A stretch of DNA of 64,000 nucleotides from Nodosilinea sp. PGN35 (lineage in GTDB: Bacteria > Cyanobacteriota > Cyanobacteriia > Phormidesmidales > Phormidesmidaceae). Positions 18,922 to 25,315 of this stretch are shown in pieces. The stretch covers positions 124,001 through 188,000 of the forward strand of contig NZ_JAQKQJ010000003.1 in the NCBI RefSeq assembly GCF_029109325.1, written 5' to 3'. Each line of letters opens with the position of its first letter. Within the stretch, counting starts at the first letter, position 1. The translations under genes were made by a program, and so were the position numbers. Below the pieces are notes generated by a model. The model was not told where the DNA came from. It did no database searches and was given only the letters and a program-made list of their open reading frames with translations.

Positions 18922-19569
18922 ATGAGGCTTAAGGTACTTCCTTTGACGACATCGCTGCAATCTCCCTCCCTCCCATCGAGTGACCTGGCTCGGCTACTGA
19001 ACATTCAAGAGATTTACTACGAACCCGCTGCGCTGGATTACCCTCGCGGCCAGGACATGCTGGCTAAGTATCCCGACGCACAGCTGATTGAGGTTGCTTC
19101 CCATTGGAATATCCCAGACCTGCACGGCAATGAGGGCTCCGTAGAAGACTGGAATCGCATCAAGCGCACGGTGCTGGTGCTGGGAGTGAAGAAGTCGCTG
19201 CAAGCGCGCCCCAACAGCCGCAGCTCCGATTTCGTGGCCCCGTCCCATGCCAACGGGTGCGCGATGGCATGCGCCTACTGTGTGGTTTCCGGCACGCTAA
19301 TTTCTACTCCGAAAGGCCCAGTACCCGTTGAGCAAATTCGGGATGGAGACGAAGTATTTGCCTACGATAGTTCTTCGGCACAGCTCGTAGTAGCTGTCGT
19401 TTCTGGAACGGCTGAACGGGTCGTTGACGAAGTGCTTGAAATTCAGGTTGGTGACACAGTACTTCGTGTAACGGCTGAGCACCCTGTAATGACTCGTAGA
19501 GGGTGGGTAAAAGCAGGAGATCTAACTGAAGACGATGAAGTTCTGTGTGATGATGACCACATAGAGTGA
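18922..19569 (+). CDS. Spore photoproduct lyase-family protein, N-extein half fused to split-intein IntN
   Basis: Residues 1-119 are the N-terminal part of a cyanobacterial SPL-family radical-SAM protein (YYEPAALDYPRG, SSDFVAPSHANGCAMACAY). They supply only the first two cysteines (113 and 117) of CX3CX2C. Residue 120 is Cys1 of an intein N-fragment that runs to the stop. The protein therefore cannot hold its 4Fe-4S cluster alone and is presumed to trans-splice with the product of the gene at 20152-21033. An SD-like GAAAGGG precedes the ATG. The last 266 bp overlap an antisense HNH endonuclease frame. No in-frame continuation to the C-half exists, because the + strand between 19570 and 20151 has multiple stops. 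Confidence 0.9.
   Translation: MRLKVLPLTTSLQSPSLPSSDLARLLNIQEIYYEPAALDYPRGQDMLAKYPDAQLIEVASHWNIPDLHGNEGSVEDWNRIKRTVLVLGVKKSLQARPNSRSSDFVAPSHANGCAMACAYCVVSGTLISTPKGPVPVEQIRDGDEVFAYDSSSAQLVVAVVSGTAERVVDEVLEIQVGDTVLRVTAEHPVMTRRGWVKAGDLTEDDEVLCDDDHIE
19279..19566 (+). other. Split intein N-fragment (IntN, 96 aa)
   Basis: The fragment begins CVVSGTLISTPKGPVPVEQI, intein block A with catalytic Cys1. It contains block B as VTAEHPV (Thr65-x-x-His68) and ends in an acidic tail DLTEDDEVLC...DDDHIE. The 96-residue length and the position of the break after block B are like known natural IntN fragments (about 90-125 residues). Confidence 0.92.
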
Positions 19570-20122
19570 TGCCATTATCTACAGCCAAAGCAAATTGCGG
19601 AAATAAGGCAACTGGAATGATGTGGTGAGCTTGTAAAATCTCAGTGCTACTGCAGCATCGACAAAGAGTGTCTCGCTGAATTACGCTTCCAGACCACTGT
19701 TTTCCAGCCTTTCTATGCCTGAATGTTTGTTTAGCACTGCCATCTACAAAATTAGGATTGCCATTTGATCGGTGCTTATTAGAAATGATTTTTGCTTGTG
19801 CTTTTCTGCCCTCACCAGCCTTGGAGCAAATAGGACAATAGTTATTTCTGTTCTCGTGAGCCTTGAATCCTTGGTCGCAAACCTTACAGTGCTGTAGTTT
19901 TACATGGAGGTTCAGTAGAGACTTGTCAATTGAAAACAGAACTCCCTCGTACTGACGGATGCTTCTTACATCCTTGCCAAGATATTGGCTAGCCTGACGG
20001 TAGGAGTAAAAGCTGCGGAAAGGCTTGGCTAGCATCTCCCCATGAAGACTACGACAAAGAGAACTGCAAAAGTTTTCCTGTGTTGCGTGCTTTCCACACC
20101 AAACACAATTGTGTCTAATCAT
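19304..20122 (-). CDS. HNH endonuclease, antisense between the intein halves
   Basis: The 272-codon frame lies on the opposite strand between the two split-gene halves. Paired cysteines suggest two zinc knuckles (C6/C9/C19/C23 and C79/C82/C96/C99), followed by an HNH module: CRCC 154-157, AHHI with His166/167, VDNG Asn183, LCGHHHTELH 187-196. It is A+T-richer than flanking genes, as expected for a mobile nuclease. The HNH fold ends at about 19535. The remaining ~75 codons read antisense through IntN and may be only a by-product of overlap. A plausible promoter (TTGTAA, 18 bp, TAAGAT) lies within IntC coding DNA on this strand. The presumed role is homing of the IntN-HNH-IntC block. Confidence 0.85.
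   Translation of the reverse strand: MIRHNCVWCGKHATQENFCSSLCRSLHGEMLAKPFRSFYSYRQASQYLGKDVRSIRQYEGVLFSIDKSLLNLHVKLQHCKVCDQGFKAHENRNNYCPICSKAGEGRKAQAKIISNKHRSNGNPNFVDGSAKQTFRHRKAGKQWSGSVIQRDTLCRCCSSTEILQAHHIIPVALFPQFALAVDNGITLCGHHHTELHRLQLDLLLLPTLYESLQGAQPLHEVLCHQPEFQALRQRPVQPFQKRQLLRAVPKNYRRQILRLHPEFAQRVLGLSE
20103..20114. promoter_or_regulatory. 12-bp perfect palindrome near the endonuclease start
   Basis: ACACAATTGTGT is a perfect palindrome located in the first codons of the HNH gene and about 40 bp before the IntC-gene ATG. Its position between two opposed gene starts suits an operator or autoregulatory site. This is inference from symmetry and place only. Confidence 0.25.
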
Positions 20123-20151
20123 CGATCGAGAAGTACAACCGATCTAATCTT

Positions 20152-20268
20152 ATGCCAAGTTACAAGAAGATTACAAGTATTAAACGGATTCAAGCGACTA
20201 CAAAAGTCCACAACTTTCATGTGCCAGGACACGAATCTTATGTGGCTAATGGAATCGTCACCCATAAC
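20152..20268 (+). other. Split intein C-fragment (IntC, 39 aa)
   Basis: The fragment has block F (VHNFHVPGHESYVANGI) and block G (VTHN) with penultimate His38 and terminal Asn39, followed by Cys at +1. It starts directly with ATG. A 35-40-residue IntC with its own start codon is the hallmark of natural split inteins. Confidence 0.93.
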
Positions 20269-21033
20269 TGTTACGTAGCCCGCAGAAAAGGCTTTGCCAA
20301 CCCGATCACCACCTTTGTCAACATTGAGCAGAATCTGCGCTACATTCGCCGCCATGCCGGGCGACAGGGCACCAAGCCAGAACCCAACCAGGTCGACCCC
20401 CAGTACTGGGTGTACGAGATCGGTGAGAACAGCGACTGTTCGGTCGATGCCGCCCTCTGCGACAACGTGAAGGACCTGATGGCGCTGTTTCGCGATCTGC
20501 CCAACGCGAAGGCCACCTTTGCGACCAAGCGCGTGAACCGCGAGTTGTTGACCTACGACCCCCAGGGCAAGACCCGCCTTCGCTTTAGCCTGATGCCCCA
20601 GTCGAAGGCAGCGGTGGTCGATATTCGAACGTCGCCGATTAGCGATCGCATTGCCGCCATCAACGACTTTGTCGATGCTGGCTACGAGGTGCACGTCAAC
20701 TTCGCGCCCGTGATCTACTACGAGGACTGGCTGGCCGACTACCGGCAGCTGTTTGCAGAAATCGACGATACCCTTTCACCCCAGGCCAAAGCGCAGCTCC
20801 AGGCCGAGGTCATTTTCCTGACCCACAACGATCGCCTGCACGAGGTCAACCTCGGCTGGCATCCCCAAGCCGAAGACCTGCTGTGGCAGCCCGGTTTACA
20901 GGAGACCAAATTCTCCCAGACCGGCGGCAAGAATGTGCGCTACAGGCGCGGCCTGAAGGGCACGCTGGTCGACGGGCTACGGGAGCTGCTGGAGCAGCAA
21001 TTGCCCTACTGCACCATCCGCTACGCCTTTTAG
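20152..21033 (+). CDS. Split-intein IntC fused to the C-extein half of the spore photoproduct lyase-family protein
   Basis: ATG 20152 starts a 293-residue protein. Residues 1-39 are IntC; from Cys40 onward the SPL-family C-part begins CYVARRKGFANP. Cys40 is both the +1 splicing nucleophile and the third cysteine of the radical-SAM CX3CX2C motif. The C-extein (254 aa) plus N-extein (119 aa) make a 373-residue protein, close to the usual length of this family. SPL-family enzymes use S-adenosylmethionine radical chemistry, classically to reverse the spore photoproduct in DNA; the cyanobacterial version has no demonstrated substrate that I know of. No strong SD is visible before this ATG, so expression may be weak or coupled in some other way. 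Confidence 0.9.
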   Translation: MPSYKKITSIKRIQATTKVHNFHVPGHESYVANGIVTHNCYVARRKGFANPITTFVNIEQNLRYIRRHAGRQGTKPEPNQVDPQYWVYEIGENSDCSVDAALCDNVKDLMALFRDLPNAKATFATKRVNRELLTYDPQGKTRLRFSLMPQSKAAVVDIRTSPISDRIAAINDFVDAGYEVHVNFAPVIYYEDWLADYRQLFAEIDDTLSPQAKAQLQAEVIFLTHNDRLHEVNLGWHPQAEDLLWQPGLQETKFSQTGGKNVRYRRGLKGTLVDGLRELLEQQLPYCTIRYAF

Positions 21034-21042
21034 CTGCCTGGG

Positions 21043-21549
21043 CTACTCGGCAAAGCAAAATTCCCTGGCCAACTCCCACGGCCCCCTGCGGTAGTACCAC
21101 AGCAACAGGCCCTCGCCCCGCCCCCTCAGAGATTGCCACTGCGCGTTTAGATCTTCGTAGAACTGGCGGGCCGTTTCGGGCTTTACTTTGTTTTGAATGG
21201 TGATGTGGGGGCAGTAGCCCTGGCGATCCTGGGGAATGAGCCATTCGTCCCAGGTGGTGGCCAGGGTGCTGTGTAGCTGCATCAGCTCCGGGGCGCTAAC
21301 GCCGATGGCGACGCCGTTGCCAAAGAACTGGAGCGACGGCAAGGCCACAGGAAAAGGCTGAGTCTGGGCGCACAGGGTGCTCAGGGTGTGGGCAATAGCC
21401 GTTTCCTGGTCGCCCGGCAGCTGATGAAACAGCATGATGTGGGCAGGTACCACATTGCGCTCTGGGGGAAAGTGCTGCTGGCGCAACTGGTTGGCTCGCT
21501 CAAAGGTAGGTTGATCTAATTTCAGCGTCAAAAGCAGAGAAGTACTCAT
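21043..21549 (-). CDS. 2'-5' RNA ligase/LigT-like phosphoesterase family protein
   Basis: The 168-residue protein has the 2H fold pattern. The second motif is intact (PHITIQ, His115-x-Thr117). The first reads AHIMLFH (His37-x-Met39), so the usual Thr/Ser of the first HxT is replaced. 2H enzymes act on 2',3'-cyclic phosphate or 2'-5' linked RNA ends. The altered first motif, if real, could change the activity. It is convergent with the split SPL gene, with only 9 bp between stops. Confidence 0.82.
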   Translation of the reverse strand: MSTSLLLTLKLDQPTFERANQLRQQHFPPERNVVPAHIMLFHQLPGDQETAIAHTLSTLCAQTQPFPVALPSLQFFGNGVAIGVSAPELMQLHSTLATTWDEWLIPQDRQGYCPHITIQNKVKPETARQFYEDLNAQWQSLRGRGEGLLLWYYRRGPWELAREFCFAE

Positions 21550-21939
21550 CGGGCCACGAACTCAGAGAAAACCAAGGGAGGGGTAGGAGTAATACCTATT
21601 GTCGCGGTTGGCCGGTGCAGGCGAGTCAGCCAGGAGAAGGGGATAGAACCGACCCACACTTTTCTAACCGCCTGCTTTGCCGACACTCTGCCGTCTAGGC
21701 CGATCCGCAGCGTAGAAGGTTGGGAAAAATCAAGGGTGAACGGGGTAATTATCCAGCCAAGTAATCGGGAAGCCTAGGGCAAGGCAGCCGGTGCGACGAC
21801 CAGGCAAGTGTCACAGTCAACTGTCATACAGACCAAGGGGCGCTTACGTTCGTAACCAAGGTGCATTGAGAACAAGTGGTGGCCCTTTGGTGACGACTGC
21901 TTGTTTTGCGGCTTGCTACTCTCTTCTCCCTGTTTTTCT
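21550..21939. other. Intergenic region upstream of the KAS III-like fusion gene
   Basis: This 390-bp divergent spacer carries no credible gene. A frame starting at 21791 is an out-of-frame shadow. The stretch GTGTCACAGTCAACTGTCAT near 21807 is partly symmetrical. No recognised riboswitch or terminator was seen. Confidence 0.4.
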
Positions 21940-23877
21940 ATGTCACAGACCTATATCACCCACCTGGGCAAGTTTTTGCCGGGGGAGCCGATTGACAACG
22001 ACCAGATGGAAGCCTACCTCGGCCTAATCAACGGCAAACCCTCCAGGGTTAAGCGCCGAATTTTAGCCAGCAACGGCATCCGTCAGCGCCACTATGCCCT
22101 CGACCAGCAGCAGCAAACCACCCATCTCAACCACCAAATGGCAGCGGCAGCGGTGCGGCATGCCCTGGATAACGGCGATCTCGATCCGGCAGCGGTGGAT
22201 TTGCTCTGCGCCGCCACCACCTGGCCCGACCTGCTCGTTCCGGGCTTTGCCAGTATGGTGCATGGAGAACTGCCCGAGTTTGCGCCCCTGGAAGCCACCA
22301 GCCATCAAGGGGTGTGCTGTGCCGGGGTGGCGGCGTTGAAGTATGCCGCAACTCAGGTCAGCCAGGGCCAGAAGCGCTGCGCCGTGGCGGTGGCGTCAGA
22401 GCTGGCTTCGCGCCTGTTTAAGCACACCCAGTTTGAGGCCCAGCCCGATATCCGAGCGGGCAAGGCCGTCCCCTTTGACACGGAGTTTTTGCGCTGGATG
22501 CTGTCGGATGGGGCCGGGGCCATGGTGTTGCGCAATCGCCCCAGGGCCGAAGGCCTCAGCCTGCGGCTGGACTGGATTGAGCTGGTATCCCACGCCAATG
22601 CCCATCCGATGTGTATGTATGCCGGGGCAGAGCACGCCCAGGGAACTCAAAGCTGGATGGACTACCCCAGCGTGGCCGATGCGGCAGCGGCGGGGGCGAC
22701 CCACCTGCGGCAAAATATTCGGCTGCTAGACCAGGTGGTACAGCTGGGGGTAGAAGGCTGGCTGCGGCTGATTGAAGCAGGCCGAATTCGCCCGGCAGAC
22801 ATTGACTGGCTGCTGTGCCACTACTCCTCTCACTTTTTTCGCAGTCAGATTGTCGAGCTGCTGGAAAAAGCCAACGCCATGATTCCCGAAGAGCGCTGGT
22901 TTACGAACCTCTACACCAGGGGCAATACCGGCTGCGCCTCAATTTATCTAATGCTGGAAGAACTGTTCCACAGCGGCAAGCTTCAGCCGGGACAGACGAT
23001 CTTTTGCTTCGTGCCCGAGAGCGGCCGCTTTACCACGGCCTATCTCAAGCTCACGGTGGTGGATGGAACGGTACCGTTGCAACCAGTTTCAGCGGCTCAC
23101 CCAGCGGCGGCGATGTTTGAGTCGCAAGGGGGTGCCCTTGGCCCGCGGCCTGGGACGGGGCTAAGCCCGGAGGATAGGGAGTTGGGGGTGACTGACGCGT
23201 CAGCTCCCCCGGCTGGGGTGGATGTGCACGCTGAACTGCTCCGACAGCTAACGCTGACTTGGCTGGAGTTTGAGCGTCAGCTCCAGTCAGTTCCACTAAT
23301 TCGTCAGCTGAATCGCGGCGAGTTTACCCTCGACAGCTACCGGGCGCTGCTGCGGAATTTGCGGCCTCAGGTGGTGGAGGGGGCGCGCTGGATTGCGCGG
23401 GCGGCGTCGAATATGGAGAACTTTCAGGTGCGATCGCACTTTATTGGCCATGCCCAGGCAGAACACCGAGATTTTCAAATGCTGGAGCACAACTACGTGG
23501 CGGTGGGGGGTAGCTTAGCCGATATCGTCAACGCTGAGCAAAACCTGGGCAGCGAGGCCCTGTCTGCTTTCATTTTCCACCGGGCGTCTCAGCTAAACCC
23601 AGTAGATTTAATCGGCAGCATGTTCATTGTTGAGGGGTTGGGCAGTCGCCTGGCGAGACGGTGGGCGGAGCAAATTCAGCAGCAGCTGGGGCTAACCAGG
23701 GATCAGGTTTCTTTTTTGGCCTACCACAGCGAAAACGATGACAGCCATACCGATAAGCTCAACGCGATTTTTCAGGCGGAGTGGATTACGGCGGAGATGG
23801 CGGCCCGAATTGTTAAAACGGCTCAGGTGACGGCGCGGCTATATCGGCTTCAGCTAGAAGAGATTGTGACTGACTAA
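21940..23877 (+). CDS. KAS III-like ketosynthase fused to a haem-oxygenase-like domain
   Basis: The 645-residue protein starts MSQTYITHLGKFLPG. Residues 1-375 form a thiolase-fold KAS III domain with the full Cys-His-Asn triad: Cys127 (VCCAGVAALK), His294 (LLCHYSSH) and Asn329 (RGNTGCAS). A ~50-residue Pro/Gly linker is followed by residues 430-645, an all-helical domain of the iron-containing haem-oxygenase-like (HDO/TENA) superfamily with possible metal ligands Glu480 and the HFIGHAQAEH cluster (500-509). The pairing suggests acyl condensation followed by oxidative tailoring or cleavage of the acyl chain. The product is unknown. It is followed by a membrane-associated conserved gene after a repeat element. 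Confidence 0.82.
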   Translation: MSQTYITHLGKFLPGEPIDNDQMEAYLGLINGKPSRVKRRILASNGIRQRHYALDQQQQTTHLNHQMAAAAVRHALDNGDLDPAAVDLLCAATTWPDLLVPGFASMVHGELPEFAPLEATSHQGVCCAGVAALKYAATQVSQGQKRCAVAVASELASRLFKHTQFEAQPDIRAGKAVPFDTEFLRWMLSDGAGAMVLRNRPRAEGLSLRLDWIELVSHANAHPMCMYAGAEHAQGTQSWMDYPSVADAAAAGATHLRQNIRLLDQVVQLGVEGWLRLIEAGRIRPADIDWLLCHYSSHFFRSQIVELLEKANAMIPEERWFTNLYTRGNTGCASIYLMLEELFHSGKLQPGQTIFCFVPESGRFTTAYLKLTVVDGTVPLQPVSAAHPAAAMFESQGGALGPRPGTGLSPEDRELGVTDASAPPAGVDVHAELLRQLTLTWLEFERQLQSVPLIRQLNRGEFTLDSYRALLRNLRPQVVEGARWIARAASNMENFQVRSHFIGHAQAEHRDFQMLEHNYVAVGGSLADIVNAEQNLGSEALSAFIFHRASQLNPVDLIGSMFIVEGLGSRLARRWAEQIQQQLGLTRDQVSFLAYHSENDDSHTDKLNAIFQAEWITAEMAARIVKTAQVTARLYRLQLEEIVTD

Positions 23878-23898
23878 CCGGCTTATAGGGTTTCCGAC

Positions 23899-23984
23899 TA
23901 TAGCTGTAGCCAGTCCGGTTGAGATATTGCCCGTATAAACGTGCGAACGTTTTGGATGTCCTAACCAGCGTGACTATGGCTATA
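23899..23984 (+). repeat. MITE-like palindromic element, copy C
   Basis: It starts TATAGCTGTAGCCAGTCCGG and ends GCGTGACTATGGCTATA, giving good terminal inverted repeats. The core ACGTGCGAACGTTTT is shorter and degenerate compared with copies D and E. Confidence 0.8.
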
Positions 23985-24137
23985 AAACGCTTATCCAAAA
24001 TCTCATTGAGACTGGCCCAGCGAGCCGAGGTCGCGTCCCTGCAAAAGAGGTTTATTTGCTTGGAATGCTCTGAGGTTGCGATCAGGGTCTACCGCTTGAT
24101 CGCTTGATATTCCTTTCATTAATCGATCTATTTACCT

Positions 24138-25025
24138 ATGACTTTCTATCAACCTCAACCCTATAACCGCCTCGACCCTGACGGGTGGGATGTGCTGTAC
24201 CTCGACCAGGCGATTCCGCTTGACCCAATTGCCAAGGGCCACATGGTCAATGACCTGCGCAGTTTTAGCCGGGTGTATTTGCTCAACCCCATTCGGCTGA
24301 TTGCCAATCTGCTGCTGGGGCTGATCTTGATTTTGAAGCGGCTGCTGCCGTTTGAGTTTAAGGCCTATGGCCCTATGCACCGTAGCGCAGCCTGGTTTCT
24401 CGAAACGTGGGTGCAGCCAGAGGCCTGCTATCTGATCGTGCGCCATCTGGGGCTGGGCTCTAATGTGGTCAATTTCTTGATCGACAACGGCCCCGATCGC
24501 AGCATTCCTAAATCTCAGCTCTATCCTCAAACCGTAGCTGATTTGGCCAACAACGCCTTTCTTGAACACGACTTGATTCTCTACAACTTTGTCTACGACT
24601 ATCACCAGGCCCAGGCCCAAAACCCGAACTGGCTGGCCCAGGTGCAGCAGCAGGGAATTTGCTTTGACAGCCTGCGACCGGTACAGCCCCAGATTGACTT
24701 CACGCACCGCTGGCACCAGATTTTAGACCTGGAGTCGGCGATTGAGTTATTCAAGGTGTTTTACTCCCTCTGTTTGACTACTAAGGAGTTTGAACGGGCG
24801 GTGCTGTCTCTGCAGTTTGACGAAAACTTTGGCTGTTATATCAGCGCTATTACCAACGACTATCGCTGGAATCATGTGATTCTCAACCGCCATCCGCTGG
24901 CCCCCAACAGTCCCTTTTCGGCGGCTCGGGCGCTGCTGCTACACGGCCTGACGACTGAGTACCTGCACCGCTACCTGGAGTTGACAGCGGCCCAAGCCTT
25001 GGGGAGTCGTAGCACATCTGGTTAA
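24138..25025 (+). CDS. Conserved cyanobacterial protein (probably DUF6999)
   Basis: This 295-residue protein has one hydrophobic segment at about 52-70 (LIANLLLGLILILKRLLPF) and otherwise soluble, aromatic- and His-rich sequence (EHDLILYNFVYDYHQ; FTHRWHQIL). I associate it with the DUF6999 family but am not sure, and no function is known to me. It follows the KAS III-HDO fusion on the same strand after 260 bp that contain repeat copy C. It may act on the same lipid product, but distance and repeat make co-transcription uncertain. Confidence 0.7.
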   Translation: MTFYQPQPYNRLDPDGWDVLYLDQAIPLDPIAKGHMVNDLRSFSRVYLLNPIRLIANLLLGLILILKRLLPFEFKAYGPMHRSAAWFLETWVQPEACYLIVRHLGLGSNVVNFLIDNGPDRSIPKSQLYPQTVADLANNAFLEHDLILYNFVYDYHQAQAQNPNWLAQVQQQGICFDSLRPVQPQIDFTHRWHQILDLESAIELFKVFYSLCLTTKEFERAVLSLQFDENFGCYISAITNDYRWNHVILNRHPLAPNSPFSAARALLLHGLTTEYLHRYLELTAAQALGSRSTSG

Positions 25026-25315
25026 AGGCTCGTGGTTTAGGCTCAGCCCCAGGGCCGGTCACAGGCTTGGGGAGGCTCAACGGGTGAACGTTCAAAGGCT
25101 ATCCGGCGACAGGCTTGGGAACTAGAACAGGATATTCATCCTCAGTCTGGGATTATTCAAACGGATTTGATACCAGGCCACCTCGACATCGTGCTGGAAT
25201 TTGGCATAGTGCTCTAAACTGGCTGGGTGATAAAGCTCTGGGTTGGCTGAGCCGGGTTCAACTAAACCGGGAACTGCCGCTATGATAAGTGCACATGATC
25301 TAGTGTCCCTGACCT

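Noticed and set aside
19570..20151. Single cis-spliced intein interrupted by frameshift or sequencing error
   Set aside because: The + strand between the halves has many stops and no intein linker or sense-strand endonuclease blocks, while the opposite strand has a complete HNH frame. IntC has its own ATG at the canonical split position. A split arrangement explains all of this better.
20042..20278. 78-codon + strand ORF overlapping the IntC gene start
   Set aside because: It is out of frame with IntC and its sequence lacks any recognisable feature; it is a shadow of the HNH and IntC frames.
25090..25110. Sixth copy of the palindromic element near GTGAACGTTCAAAGG
   Set aside because: Only the short AACGTTCAA core matches; neither terminal arm is present.
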